NCBI GenBank assembly: GCA_019347805.1
Contig: JAHWKR010000030.1
Span: 1-41,620 of the forward strand
Length of the DNA stretch: 41,620 nucleotides
Direction of reading: 5' to 3'
Source: Methanobacteriota archaeon
GTDB taxonomy: Archaea > Thermoplasmatota > E2 > JACPAO01 > JAHWKR01
In this document: in pieces, positions 14,641 through 23,209 of the stretch
Position numbering within the stretch: the first letter of the stretch is position 1
Layout of the letters: each line of letters opens with the position of its first letter
The notes under the pieces: model-generated
What the model was told of the DNA's origin: nothing
The model's input: only the letters and a program-made list of their open reading frames with translations
The model's database searches: none
Position numbers and translations under genes: made by a program

Positions 14641-15711
14641 TCAGGGTTCGGTGTCCGGGAGGGAAGCGGGCGGAAGCGGCGGCAGCTTCCGTTCGGCGTT
14701 CCTCGGTTGGAAGCACGGAGCGGTGGGGTCGGGTGCCTCTTCCGCTTGTTCCGCCTGGCCTTCATGGGCGACCACGGTGTTGAGGAAGACGAGCGCCTCG
14801 CCGTAGAGGAAGTGGTCTTCGGCGCCGGCGACGGTATATCCTTCCTCGGGTGTGAGGAAACGGGCGTTCGTTCCGAGCTCCGCCTGGGACTTGAGGAGCG
14901 CGTTGTAGCCGGAGATCGTGGTGAACCAGCAGCGGTCGCGGTTGCCGACCGGTTGTTCCCGGCGGTCCTGGTCGTAGACGTAGATCGGGAGCGGGTCGCC
15001 GCCGAACTGCTCGCGGTCGTAGCCGGCGGGGAACGTGGCGTCGGCGTTGAGGTCTGCGATGTTGGTGTAGAACGAGGTGCCGTTGGTCCACACGCCGACG
15101 GTGAGGGTCTTCACTTTGTCGTGGGGGACCGCTTTCGGGCCGCTCTTGTCGAGTTGCACGCCGCGCACGCTCTGCCAGCCTTCGAGGACCCGGAAGTCGC
15201 CTGCGATGAAGGGCAAGGGGCCTTGGCCGATGGCCGGGGTGTCCGCCGGTGCGTCGGTCACATAGACCCGATAGCCGAGGTCCTCGCGGATGTCGCCGGC
15301 CGCACTCTGGAAGAGATAGAGGACGCTCGTGTTGGAGTGAAGGACGCCGGCGATGTGGTGGACCTGGGTGAGGTCGACGGGTCCTGTGGTCTCAAGGGGC
15401 CCGGACAGCCCGTCGAGGGGCACCGTCGCCTTCTGCCAGCCATTCGCCGTGACGGGGCCGTAGGTGCGGTCGCTGGTTCCGAACATCTCGACGTGGAGGC
15501 CGACATCGTCTGTCCCGTTGTTCGTGAACCGGACCATCCAACCGTAGGGGACCCCGTCGACGACCACATCGTCGCCTGCGTAGCGGTATTCGTGGGCCGT
15601 GACCTGGGCCAGGGCGGGGACGCTGTCGGTCGGGGTGTCGCCGGTGAGGCACCCGGAGAGGGTGACCGCGACAAGGCCGAGGGCGAGGAGAGCGGAGAAG
15701 GGCCGCACCAT
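14641..15711 (-). CDS. Lipoprotein with degenerate FKBP-like C-terminal domain
   Basis: A 356-residue predicted lipoprotein. From ATG 15711 it has a short N-region (MVRPF), a hydrophobic core and a lipobox ending TLSGC. GATAG centred about 34 nt upstream supports this start; the frame extends 25 more codons but would bury the signal. The first half is a beta-rich domain (about residues 35-190). The second half has a pattern recalling FKBP-type prolyl isomerases: TVGVWTNGTSFYTN, then ISGYNALLKSQAELGTNARF, FLTPEEGYT and GEALVFLNTVV, in the order of the FKBP segments for the G-F/W loop, I-P-P-E and final strand. Key FKBP residues are not all retained, so activity is doubtful. A Pro/Glu-rich tail ends the protein. 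It is probably surface-attached. Confidence 0.7.
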   Translation of the reverse strand: MVRPFSALLALGLVAVTLSGCLTGDTPTDSVPALAQVTAHEYRYAGDDVVVDGVPYGWMVRFTNNGTDDVGLHVEMFGTSDRTYGPVTANGWQKATVPLDGLSGPLETTGPVDLTQVHHIAGVLHSNTSVLYLFQSAAGDIREDLGYRVYVTDAPADTPAIGQGPLPFIAGDFRVLEGWQSVRGVQLDKSGPKAVPHDKVKTLTVGVWTNGTSFYTNIADLNADATFPAGYDREQFGGDPLPIYVYDQDRREQPVGNRDRCWFTTISGYNALLKSQAELGTNARFLTPEEGYTVAGAEDHFLYGEALVFLNTVVAHEGQAEQAEEAPDPTAPCFQPRNAERKLPPLPPASLPDTEP

Positions 15712-15924
15712 GGCTGGGGATGCCGGCGTGGGGGTCTTGATGCTATCGCTCGAGCGGGGGGCGAGCATGGGCCGCGCCACGCTCATCCGTCGTCATGACT
15801 TAGGGTGAAACCTGCACCCGGGAGACCCCTCCTCGCGATCCACCACCCACGCCCCCCGACAACGTCAAATAGCCCATCCGTGTCGGCCGCGCTTGCCCGA
15901 CCACGGGCCCTGGGAGTGCAGTTC

Positions 15925-17220
15925 ATGACCGCTTCCGACGCCACCACCGTCCAAGAGAAGAAGCAGAACGAGGAGGAGCTCAACCCGTTCCGGATCGCGC
16001 AGCGTCAACTCGACGATGCCGCGAAGCTCATGGGACTGGAGCCCTCCGTGCATGAGTACCTGCGCGAGCCCCAGCGGCTCATCACCGTGCGCATCCCGGT
16101 GCGCATGGACGACGGCACGACGAAGACCTTCACCGGTTTCCGCTGCCAGTACAACGACGCCCGGGGACCCACCAAGGGCGGCCTCCGCTTTCACCCGGAG
16201 GAGACGGTGGACACCGTCAAGGCGCTCGCCGCCTGGATGACCTGGAAGACCTCGGTCGTTGACATCCCGCTCGGCGGCGGCAAGGGTGGCGTCATCTGCA
16301 ACCCCAAGGAGATGAGCCAGGGTGAGCTCGAGCGGCTCTCCCGTGGCTGGGTGCGCGCCGTCCACCAGGTGGTCGGCCCCGAGAAGGACGTCCCTGCGCC
16401 CGATGTCTACACGACGCCGCAGGTCATGGCCTGGATGATGGACGAGCTGTCGGTCATCCGCGGCTACAACGTCCCCGGTTTCATCACCGGCAAGCCGGTC
16501 CCCCTCGGCGGCTCCAAGGGCCGTGGCGACGCCACCGCCCGTGGTGGCATGTTCGTCCTCCGCGAGGCCGCGAAGACCAAGGGCATCGATCTTGCCAAGG
16601 CGACGGTCGCCATCCAGGGTTACGGCAACGCTGGCTACTATGCCGCGAAGCTCGTCACCGAGCTCTTCGGGAGCAAGGTGGTCGCGGTCTCCGATTCGTC
16701 CGGTGGCATCTTCAAGGACTCGGGTCTCGACGCCGAGGCGGTCTCCGCCTTCAAGTCGAAGAACGGCACCGTCGTCGGCTTCGAAGGCTCGAAGAAGATC
16801 ACCAACGAGGAGCTCCTCGAGCTCGACGTGGACGTCCTCATCCCGGCCGGCATCGAGAACGCCATCACCGGCGACAACGCCGGGAACCTCAAGTGCCGCA
16901 TCCTCCTCGAACTCGCCAACGGCCCGACGACACCCGATGCGGACGACATCCTCTACAAGAACGGCGTCTTCGTGCTGCCCGATTTCCTCGCCAACGCGGG
17001 TGGCGTCACGGTCTCCTACTTCGAGCAGGTGCAGAACGCGTACAACTTCTATTGGGAGCTCGACGAGATCCACCGGCAGCTCGACAAGAAGATGACCGAG
17101 GCGTTCGCCGCCGTGCACAAGACCGCTGCGGACCATGACACCCACATGCGCATGGCCGCCTATGTGGTCGCCGTGCGGCGGGTCGCCGAGGCCGTCAAGT
17201 TGCGCGGGATTGTCGCCTGA
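15925..17220 (+). CDS. gdhA: Glutamate dehydrogenase
   Basis: A 431-residue hexameric-type glutamate dehydrogenase (reversible oxidative deamination of glutamate to 2-oxoglutarate and ammonia). The substrate-binding region is [13 protein letters not shown], the catalytic lysine is K120 in [17 protein letters not shown] follows, and the Rossmann motif is GYGNAG. The length matches archaeal enzymes. Coenzyme preference (NAD or NADP) cannot be fixed from the motif alone. The start at 15925 ([14 protein letters not shown]) fits the family; the frame extends 40 codons upstream without family similarity. CAAATAG near 15867 would give a leader of about 30 nt, and GGGAG stands before the ATG. The T-rich run CCCGTTTTTGATTC about 100 nt downstream may end transcription. 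Confidence 0.95.
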   Translation: MTASDATTVQEKKQNEEELNPFRIAQRQLDDAAKLMGLEPSVHEYLREPQRLITVRIPVRMDDGTTKTFTGFRCQYNDARGPTKGGLRFHPEETVDTVKALAAWMTWKTSVVDIPLGGGKGGVICNPKEMSQGELERLSRGWVRAVHQVVGPEKDVPAPDVYTTPQVMAWMMDELSVIRGYNVPGFITGKPVPLGGSKGRGDATARGGMFVLREAAKTKGIDLAKATVAIQGYGNAGYYAAKLVTELFGSKVVAVSDSSGGIFKDSGLDAEAVSAFKSKNGTVVGFEGSKKITNEELLELDVDVLIPAGIENAITGDNAGNLKCRILLELANGPTTPDADDILYKNGVFVLPDFLANAGGVTVSYFEQVQNAYNFYWELDEIHRQLDKKMTEAFAAVHKTAADHDTHMRMAAYVVAVRRVAEAVKLRGIVA

Positions 17221-17516
17221 AAGGCGACATGATGAGCCGAGCGAAGCCGCTTGCGGCGCGCGAGGTGAATATTGTCGCATAAGACCACTCCGATGCCAGG
17301 CTCCCCCCTTCTCCTTCCCGTTTTTGATTCATGAATGGCCCGAGCGCAAGCGAGAGCTGGTGGTCGGTCGGGCGTGGAAGCCATCCGGCCCGGAAGGGCT
17401 GCAGCCGCATGGCCACCCCTCCGACAAGAGTCCGTGGACCTCTACTCTTCTTATACAAAGGAGGACGAACCTGTCACGTCTCGTGCCGGTCTCCGGCCGG
17501 GCCGGGAGCTGTCATC

Positions 17517-17912
17517 ATGCCGCATCAGATCGCGAAGGCGGGTCGACGTCCGCATCGGCAGCCGGCCGGTGATGTGTCCGGAAGGAGCGGTTACGAGGAC
17601 CTCTATTCTGCGACGGCGGATGCGCTTGCGGATCGGGTCATCGAGCGGCAGTGGTCGTACTATGCGGGGGCGGGGACGGCCATCGCGTTCGCGGCCGGTA
17701 TCCTGGTGGGCGCGCTCCAGTTGGTGGCGGGCGAGCCGTGGCATCTTCTGCTCATGCCGGTCTGGTTCCTGCTCATGGGCGGCATCCTGTGGTTGAACGC
17801 GTGGGCGTCCAACCGGGAGGTGTCGTGGCGTCTGTACCCTCAGGTCGCCCTGGTCATCGCGATGGTGGGTTGGCCGGTCCTGATGTACGTCGTCTTCACG
17901 TTCGTCGTGTGA
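17517..17912 (+). CDS. Small three-span membrane protein, unknown
   Basis: A 131-residue protein starting MPHQIAKAGRRPHRQ at 17517. A basic, then acidic N-terminal segment of about 50 residues is followed by three hydrophobic spans: GTAIAFAAGILVGALQLVAG, LLLMPVWFLLMGGILWLNAW and VALVIAMVGWPVLMYVVF. It ends right after the last span. CTTATAC at 17450-17456 gives a predicted leader of about 38 nt, and GGGAG lies 9 nt before the ATG. The frame is open further upstream, but that part is Arg/Ser/Pro-rich and unlike a protein start. The next gene, another small membrane protein, has its own box. No family recognised. Confidence 0.65.
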   Translation: MPHQIAKAGRRPHRQPAGDVSGRSGYEDLYSATADALADRVIERQWSYYAGAGTAIAFAAGILVGALQLVAGEPWHLLLMPVWFLLMGGILWLNAWASNREVSWRLYPQVALVIAMVGWPVLMYVVFTFVV

Positions 17913-18034
17913 GCAGGCGGCACGTCGTGCAACCGGTCGGTTGCAGTTGGTTTGTTACCCATGGTCTGGGTCCTGTAGGTTCAGCGCGTCAGCGTGTCCT
18001 TATCTAGCATGCGCGGGCTCTGACATGTGGTAGT

Positions 18035-18361
18035 ATGGACGCAGGGAGACCGCCGCTCCGGTCGAGCGCGAGCCAGAGCGATGGTTCACCAGATGCCGGT
18101 TCGGCCAGGCATCGTCATGAGCGGGTCGTGCGTCGTCAGATCGTCGGCCTTTCGGTCCTCGCGGGCCTGGGCTGGGTCCTGGTCGTCGTCGCGCTCTTCA
18201 TGGACCCTGGTCTCTTGAGCATGGGCCATGGCTTGCTCGGGCCGCTTTTTGTCGCGGGGCAACTCCTCCTGGGGGCGCTCGTGTGGCGACTGGTCGGCGA
18301 TCTGAGTCATGGCCGGGCGCGGGAACCGGACGAGCGGCGCTCGAACGGTGCCGACGACTGA
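18035..18361 (+). CDS. Small two-span membrane protein, unknown
   Basis: A 108-residue protein. A hydrophilic, probably disordered N-terminus (about 33 residues, Ser/Arg/Asp-rich) precedes two hydrophobic spans (VGLSVLAGLGWVLVVVALF and LGPLFVAGQLLLGALVWRLV) and a charged C-terminal tail. TTATCT at 18000-18005 is centred about 32 nt before the ATG, consistent with a nearly leaderless transcript. It stands alone and ends 11 nt from the stop of the convergent M20 peptidase gene. Function unknown. Confidence 0.6.
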   Translation: MDAGRPPLRSSASQSDGSPDAGSARHRHERVVRRQIVGLSVLAGLGWVLVVVALFMDPGLLSMGHGLLGPLFVAGQLLLGALVWRLVGDLSHGRAREPDERRSNGADD

Positions 18362-18372
18362 GACGGCTGCCC

Positions 18373-19887
18373 TCACGTGTCGCACGCAAGGAGGGCGATG
18401 GTGAGCGCGTAGATGCGGATGTTCTCGAGGTAGCGTTCCACTGAGACCCGTTCGTCTGTCTGGTGGACGAGGACCGGTTCGTCACGTGACAGGTCGACGG
18501 GTCCGAAGCCGACGGCGTTCTCGAAGAGCTTGGCATAGGTGGTCCCCGCGATGGTGAGGGTCTTCGGTTCGCTCCCGGTGACGGTCTGGTAGGCGGTGCG
18601 CATCGCGTCGAAGAAGACGGGATGCTCTTCGGGGTCGCAGAGGAAGGGCTCCTGGAGCCGTCCGATGCGCTCGGTGGTGATGTTGCAGGCCGCGTCCTCG
18701 GCGGCGCTCTGGCATGCGTCGACGACATCGTCGGTGGTGGTGCCGAGCGGGAAGCGGATGTTGAGGGTGGCCGTGGCGCCGTGGGCATCGAAGCGGGCGC
18801 GACCGAGGTTGAGGGTGGTGTCGCCGAAGCGTGGATGCGTGCGGTCGATCTCGATGCCGGAGCCGTCGATGGCGCGGGTGTGCCGATGGAGGAAACGGGC
18901 GAACGTCACCACTTCGGGATCCAGCTCGGGGATGAGCGTCAGGTAGGTGAGGGCGTCCAGGACGGCGTTGTGACCATGGTGCGGGATGGCGGCGTGTGCC
19001 GAACGTCCGTGGAACGTCACCACCATCTGTTCCTCGTCCTCGTCCGTGGAACTGCCGACCGGTTGGATCTCGGTCTCTGCCTCGGCCGAGAGTCCGGACA
19101 GTTCGACGCAGGCCGTCTCGAGGTGTTCGCGTGCGTCCTCGACCCGTTCCGGTGGTGCTGCGAAGCGGATGTGGGCGTCGCCGGGGACGACGTTCGCGCG
19201 GTCGCCGCCGACGAGGTCGACGAACCGTAGGAGGTCGCCTCCGCGCTCTTCGGAGGAGCGGTCCCAGCGCGTGCTCCACTCCAGTGTGGCGATGCCTTTT
19301 TCACCGATGCCGATGGGGAACGCGCCGTCCGGCACGAGGACGCGGTGGGGTTCCTCTTCGCGCTCGAGGAGCAGGTCGATGTCGGGCCAATCGGTGGTCT
19401 CTTCGCGCGAGCCGATGAAGATGCGGACTGTTCCGCGTGGCGGGATGTCGAGCCGCTGCAGGGTGTCGATGGCGGCGAGGGCCATGGCGATGGGGCCTTT
19501 GTCGTCCTGCGCGCCGCGGCCCCAGATCTCGCCGTCGACGACGGCGCCGGCGAAAGGCGGACGCGTCCAGTCGCCGGTCGCGGGGACGACGTCGAGGTGG
19601 GTGGCGATGCCGAGGGTGTCGGCATCAGGGTCCCGGCCGGTCCATTCGATGACCGCGGCCTCTTCGTCGTGGAGACGGAAGTCGAGTCCGAGCCGTTCGG
19701 CCTCGATGCGGAGGAAGCGCCACGCTCGTTTCCGCTCTTCAAGAAAGAGCTCGTCCCGCTCCTTCACCTGGCTCCCGCTCACGGTGCGGAACCGGAGGAG
19801 GCCGGCAAGGAACGACACGTAGACGTCCTGCATCTTCTCGACGGTGGGGTCGATCCGGTCGGCGAGGGCCTGCGCTTGCCCGCTCAC
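18373..19887 (-). CDS. M20-family zinc dipeptidase or deacylase (PepV-like)
   Basis: A 504-residue metallohydrolase of the ArgE/DapE/PepV group. The two-zinc site is visible: H97 and D99 in GIATHLDVVPATGDW, the bridging Asp in GRGAQDDKGP, the catalytic and ligand Glu pair E162-E163 in GSREETTDW, an Asp in VPDGAFP and a final His in VLVHQTDERV. Members cleave dipeptides or N-acyl amino acids. The start is GTG 19887, whose bases overlap the stop codon of the upstream ATP-grasp gene (GTGA), so the two are translationally coupled. A longer frame upstream lies inside the ATP-grasp gene and is rejected. The lid domain has an acidic insertion (SSTDEDEEQM). A ligase coupled to a peptidase suggests they act on the same peptide-like metabolite. 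Confidence 0.88.
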   Translation of the reverse strand: MSGQAQALADRIDPTVEKMQDVYVSFLAGLLRFRTVSGSQVKERDELFLEERKRAWRFLRIEAERLGLDFRLHDEEAAVIEWTGRDPDADTLGIATHLDVVPATGDWTRPPFAGAVVDGEIWGRGAQDDKGPIAMALAAIDTLQRLDIPPRGTVRIFIGSREETTDWPDIDLLLEREEEPHRVLVPDGAFPIGIGEKGIATLEWSTRWDRSSEERGGDLLRFVDLVGGDRANVVPGDAHIRFAAPPERVEDAREHLETACVELSGLSAEAETEIQPVGSSTDEDEEQMVVTFHGRSAHAAIPHHGHNAVLDALTYLTLIPELDPEVVTFARFLHRHTRAIDGSGIEIDRTHPRFGDTTLNLGRARFDAHGATATLNIRFPLGTTTDDVVDACQSAAEDAACNITTERIGRLQEPFLCDPEEHPVFFDAMRTAYQTVTGSEPKTLTIAGTTYAKLFENAVGFGPVDLSRDEPVLVHQTDERVSVERYLENIRIYALTIALLACDT

Positions 19888-20906
19888 CTGTGGCGCGCCT
19901 CCGGTCGTTCCCGGTGACGGTGGTGGTCGATGGCGTGGATGTCCTGGCGGATGCACGCGGAGCGGATGATGTGGTCGATCACCTCGACATAGCGCATGCC
20001 CATCGCCTCGGCACTGCGCATAAGGGGACTGACGGGGCGCAGGCCCGGCATCGGGTTGACCTCGATGAGGAACGCCTTGCCGTCTTCGCGCAGGCGAAGG
20101 TCGGCGCGGCCGAAGTCGGGGGTGCGCATGACGGAGAAGGCGCGGGCCGCGACCTGCATCACCTCTTCGCGTTCGGCGGGGGTGAGGTCGGCCGGGCAGT
20201 GTGTGACGATCTTCGATTCGGGGTCGTCCGCGGATTTCGTCTCGTAGCTGACGATGTTGTGCCGGCTTTCGGGGACGGTGTATTCGACGGGTTCGAGCAA
20301 CCGGTCCTCGTGGGCGGCGAGGAAGGGGACCGTGATCTCACGCCCAGGGATGAACTCCTCCACCTGGACGCCTTCCGGATAGTCCTCAAGGAGTTCCTTG
20401 ACGCGCTGCTCCGCCGCCTCGCGGTCGTCGATGATGCTGTCTTCGTGGATCCCCATGCTGGAGCCTTCGAAGTTCGGTTTGACCATGTAGGGAGGCTCGA
20501 GGTGGTCGGGGATGGTCATGTCCTTGGTCGTGAAGACGCGTCCGCGCGGGACCGGGACCCCTGAACGTTCGAGCAGGCGCTCGGTCAGCCGTTTGTCGAG
20601 CCCGATGGCGAGCAGTTCGGGTGGCCCGCCGGTATATGGGATCTTGAGGAACGTGAGGATGGTCGGCAGGAGCGCCTCCCGATACTTTCCTTCCGTACCC
20701 TCGGCCAGGTTGAACACGAGGTCGGGCTTGCTGTCGACGATCTCGTCGACGAGCCTGTCGGTGGGCATGGTGGATTCGAGGAGGGTGACCTCGTGGTCGA
20801 GTTCCAAGAGCGCCGATTCGAGGCGGTCGACGTAGTCCTGGTCGAACCGTTCTCCTTGCGATTCGTCGTCCTCGGTGCGCAGGTTGTAGGTGAGGGTGAT
20901 CCGCAT
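19884..20906 (-). CDS. D-Ala-D-Ala-ligase-like ATP-grasp enzyme
   Basis: A 340-residue ATP-grasp protein of the D-alanine:D-alanine ligase superfamily. Motifs in order: LVFNLAEGTEGKYREAL (N-terminal binding loop), IPYTGGPPELLAIGLDK, PYMVKPNFEGSSMGI (ATP-binding Lys and glycine loop), VQVEEFIPGREITV, and RADLRLREDGKAFLIEVNPMPG with the Mg-binding Glu/Asn. Such enzymes form amide bonds through an acyl phosphate. Archaea lack peptidoglycan with D-Ala-D-Ala, so the product is probably another dipeptide-like compound. The start at 20906 (MRITLTYNL) is supported by GTTATC centred 32 nt upstream. The last 25 residues, rich in His and Arg, extend past the fold and overlap the M20 gene start by 4 nt. 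Confidence 0.85.
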   Translation of the reverse strand: MRITLTYNLRTEDDESQGERFDQDYVDRLESALLELDHEVTLLESTMPTDRLVDEIVDSKPDLVFNLAEGTEGKYREALLPTILTFLKIPYTGGPPELLAIGLDKRLTERLLERSGVPVPRGRVFTTKDMTIPDHLEPPYMVKPNFEGSSMGIHEDSIIDDREAAEQRVKELLEDYPEGVQVEEFIPGREITVPFLAAHEDRLLEPVEYTVPESRHNIVSYETKSADDPESKIVTHCPADLTPAEREEVMQVAARAFSVMRTPDFGRADLRLREDGKAFLIEVNPMPGLRPVSPLMRSAEAMGMRYVEVIDHIIRSACIRQDIHAIDHHRHRERPEARHR

Positions 20907-21058
20907 GGTCCGCTTGACATCGGGTCCGGGCGCATGATAACAGGTGCGTTCCCGGAGACCGGTCCAGGTAGACGGGTCAGGACGGCACGTGAAGATCGTC
21001 GTGGGCCGACACGTGTGGCGGCGACATGTCAAGGACTCTCATCCGTCGGGAGGCCCGT

Positions 21059-22831
21059 TTATCGCGCGCCGGAGGACCTCGGGAGCGCCTCGGCCACCAT
21101 TTCTTCGGCGGCGAGGGGCAGCCAGAGTTCGAACGTGGACCCTTTTCCTTCTTTCGAGTGGCAGACCAGCCTGCCACCATGTCGTGCGGCGATGCGGTCG
21201 CTGATCGCGAGACCCAATCCGGTCCCGTGGCGCTTTGTCGTGAAGAACGTGGTGAAGATGCGCGCCTGGTCCGCCTCGGAGATGCCGGGGCCTTCGTCCC
21301 GGACGCGCAGCACGGTCTCGTCCTTGACGGTCTCGAGGGTGATGAAGACCTGGTCTCCGGCGCGGCTCACTTCGAGTGCGTTCTTGGTCAGGTTGAGGAT
21401 GACCTGGGCGATCTCGGTGGCGTTGGCGAGCACGTGGACCGGGTGTGACGGGACGTCGACCGTGAGGTGGACGTGACCGTCGCGGAACGCGGAGTGGAGG
21501 ATCGGGAGTGTCGATTCCAGGATCTGGTCGAGGTCCTCGAGGCGGTGTTCCTCGTCGGAAGGATGGGCGAGGGTCCGGAGGCTCGCGACGATGTCCTTGA
21601 TGCGCCGGATGCCCTCGTCGTTGCGCTCCAGGATCGCCATGAGGGCGTGGAGGCGTGCCGCCGTGTCGGGGTCCCGCGTCGTGGCACCGATCTCATGCAC
21701 CATCGTGCGCGCGACGTGTTCGTTCGTGTTGACGTAGGCGAGCGGGTTGTTGATCTCGTGGGCGACGCCGGAGACGAGGGTGCCGACGGTGGCCATCTTC
21801 TCCGCTTGGAGCGCCTGTCTTTGCAGTTCCTGAAGTTCGCCCTCGACCTGTTTGCGTTGGGTGAGGTCGCGCAGGGTGAGGACGACGCCGCGGATCTCGC
21901 CACGCTCGTCGATGGGGTTGCCGACCCACTCCACGGGTACCTCGATGCCATCGTCTCGGATGTAGCGGGCATCGAGGTCATGTCCGACCACACCGCTCTC
22001 GAGTGTGCGGGTGACACGGGGCGAGGTCGGGTCGGATGGCAGGATGCGGCTGGTGATGTCCTGGACCGGTCGGCCGACGAGGCGGTCTTCGGGGATGCCC
22101 GTGAGGAGGACGACGGCGTGGTTGACGAACGTGATGCGGCCGTCGGGACCGGTGCCGACGATGGCGTCGCTCGTGGCGCGGAGGACGTGGGTGGTGTTTT
22201 CGCGCAGCCGTTCGCTCATGCGCCAACTGACGATCTCGGCGGCGGAGATGCCGAGGATGAAGAACGCGTGGATGCCCGCCCAGTGCCAAGGGTTGGCGAT
22301 CGCTGCGGGATGGTTGTAGACGGAAGAGGGGTCGAGGCTCCCGACGATGCCGTGGTGGATGGCGACATAGGCGATGCCGATGAGGAACGGCACCCAGTCC
22401 TGGTACATCGCGATGACCGCCACCATGACGAAGAAATGGAAGTGGGCCTCTATGAAGCCACCCGAAAAATGGGTGAGCACCGCTGAGCAGGTGACGAGGC
22501 CGAACGACGCGGCGACGGAGCGGAACCGGCGGCCAAGGATCGGCAGGCTCGCGACGAGAGCGGCGCCGGCGATGACGAAGACCTCCAGGAAGACGTGACC
22601 CAGGTCGAAGCCGGTGAAGGTCGCGTGCGTGAGGTAGGGGTCATGGCCGCCGAAGACACCGAAAAGGAAGAGGGCGGGCACGTGGGCCCACAAGAGGACC
22701 AGGACGGCCCGGTGCCGCGCCTGCCAGGAGGCGTGCGGTAAGGGGTGGCCGAGCGGCAGCATGGTGCGGAGCCGACGGAAGAAAGGACGTGTGTCGTGAC
22801 TGACCAATGCGACCCGGATACACCTGGACAT
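21059..22831 (-). CDS. Membrane-bound PAS sensor histidine kinase, orphan
   Basis: A 590-residue kinase. Residues 40-205 form an integral membrane sensor with about six hydrophobic segments and conserved-looking His-rich loops (FIEAHFHFFVMVAVIAMYQD, VAIHHGIVGSLDP), a pattern also found in front of bacterial chemoreceptors and cyclases. A PAS domain follows (about 212-330), with PAC-like GVVLTLRDLTQRKQ, then a HisKA domain with phospho-acceptor H358 in GVAHEINNP, and a HATPase domain with N-box LTKNALEVS and G-boxes DEGPGIS and GTGLGLAI. No response regulator lies nearby. ATG 22831 is used; ATG 22762 (MLPLGHPLPH) would remove a basic leader of 23 residues and is a fair alternative. No clear TATA box. 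Confidence 0.85.
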   Translation of the reverse strand: MSRCIRVALVSHDTRPFFRRLRTMLPLGHPLPHASWQARHRAVLVLLWAHVPALFLFGVFGGHDPYLTHATFTGFDLGHVFLEVFVIAGAALVASLPILGRRFRSVAASFGLVTCSAVLTHFSGGFIEAHFHFFVMVAVIAMYQDWVPFLIGIAYVAIHHGIVGSLDPSSVYNHPAAIANPWHWAGIHAFFILGISAAEIVSWRMSERLRENTTHVLRATSDAIVGTGPDGRITFVNHAVVLLTGIPEDRLVGRPVQDITSRILPSDPTSPRVTRTLESGVVGHDLDARYIRDDGIEVPVEWVGNPIDERGEIRGVVLTLRDLTQRKQVEGELQELQRQALQAEKMATVGTLVSGVAHEINNPLAYVNTNEHVARTMVHEIGATTRDPDTAARLHALMAILERNDEGIRRIKDIVASLRTLAHPSDEEHRLEDLDQILESTLPILHSAFRDGHVHLTVDVPSHPVHVLANATEIAQVILNLTKNALEVSRAGDQVFITLETVKDETVLRVRDEGPGISEADQARIFTTFFTTKRHGTGLGLAISDRIAARHGGRLVCHSKEGKGSTFELWLPLAAEEMVAEALPRSSGAR

Positions 22832-23209
22832 GACCAGGAGATGAGCCTTTTCTTCTGTGCCCGCCGGGAAGTGGCCGCCACTCTGGTCACTTGATGAAGC
22901 GTCCGGAACCCGTGGCCGTCAGGGCGAAAGGAGAGCAGGGGGAACCGGCCTTCCGGTGCCGGGCCGATCGGCTAGACGGATCGATATGAGAAAAGAGATG
23001 GAGAGAGAAGGGGGAAGGATGGAGAAGCCGGACTGGGCCTAAATATAGTGCACGTCCGTCGCCGCCTTGTGCGCCTCGCTCGGTCGCGGGCTCCCTCGCT
23101 CCGCTTACCGAGGCGCCGACGCAGCGTGCACTATTTTCGCCTTCGGCTCAAATGTTCGGCTCGCGCGGTCGCTCCGCTCCAACGCTCGCCTCACCGTCTT
23201 CGCTGACGC
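22832..23209. other. Gene-free region with a displaced copy of the cdc48 3' end
   Basis: This 378-nt interval holds no believable gene. Its right part contains a second copy of the last codons of cdc48 (23046-23068) followed by about 148 nt of GC-rich sequence with imperfect inverted repeats: ATAGTGCACG at 23045-23054 pairs with CGTGCACTAT at 23125-23134, and GCGCCTCG with CGAGGCGC inside. The part next to the kinase (22832-23040) shows only a purine-rich run at about 22986-23025. Confidence 0.6.
23046..23068 (-). repeat. Direct repeat copy A of the cdc48 C-terminal coding sequence (relic)
   Basis: These 23 nt are identical to 23217-23239. Read on the minus strand with flanking bases they encode KAATDVHYI and a TAG stop, the same peptide that ends Cdc48, but the Tyr, Ile and stop codons are synonymous variants (TAT ATT TAG against TAC ATC TGA). 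An in-frame stop 16 codons upstream shows it is not part of a live gene. Confidence 0.8.

Noticed and set aside
17331..17516. Upstream extension of the three-span membrane protein to an ATG at 17331
   Set aside because: The added 62 residues are Arg/Ser/Pro-rich and contain the TATA box CTTATAC at 17450, so transcription probably starts after them.
19888..19956. Longer N-terminus for the M20 peptidase beginning at 19956
   Set aside because: It lies wholly inside the ATP-grasp coding region and adds only a Pro/Gly/His-rich stretch; the GTG overlapping the upstream stop is the natural coupled start.
23039..23137. The second cdc48 tail as the end of a second cdc48 gene
   Set aside because: An in-frame TAA stands 16 codons before the repeated peptide and no AAA+ sequence precedes it.
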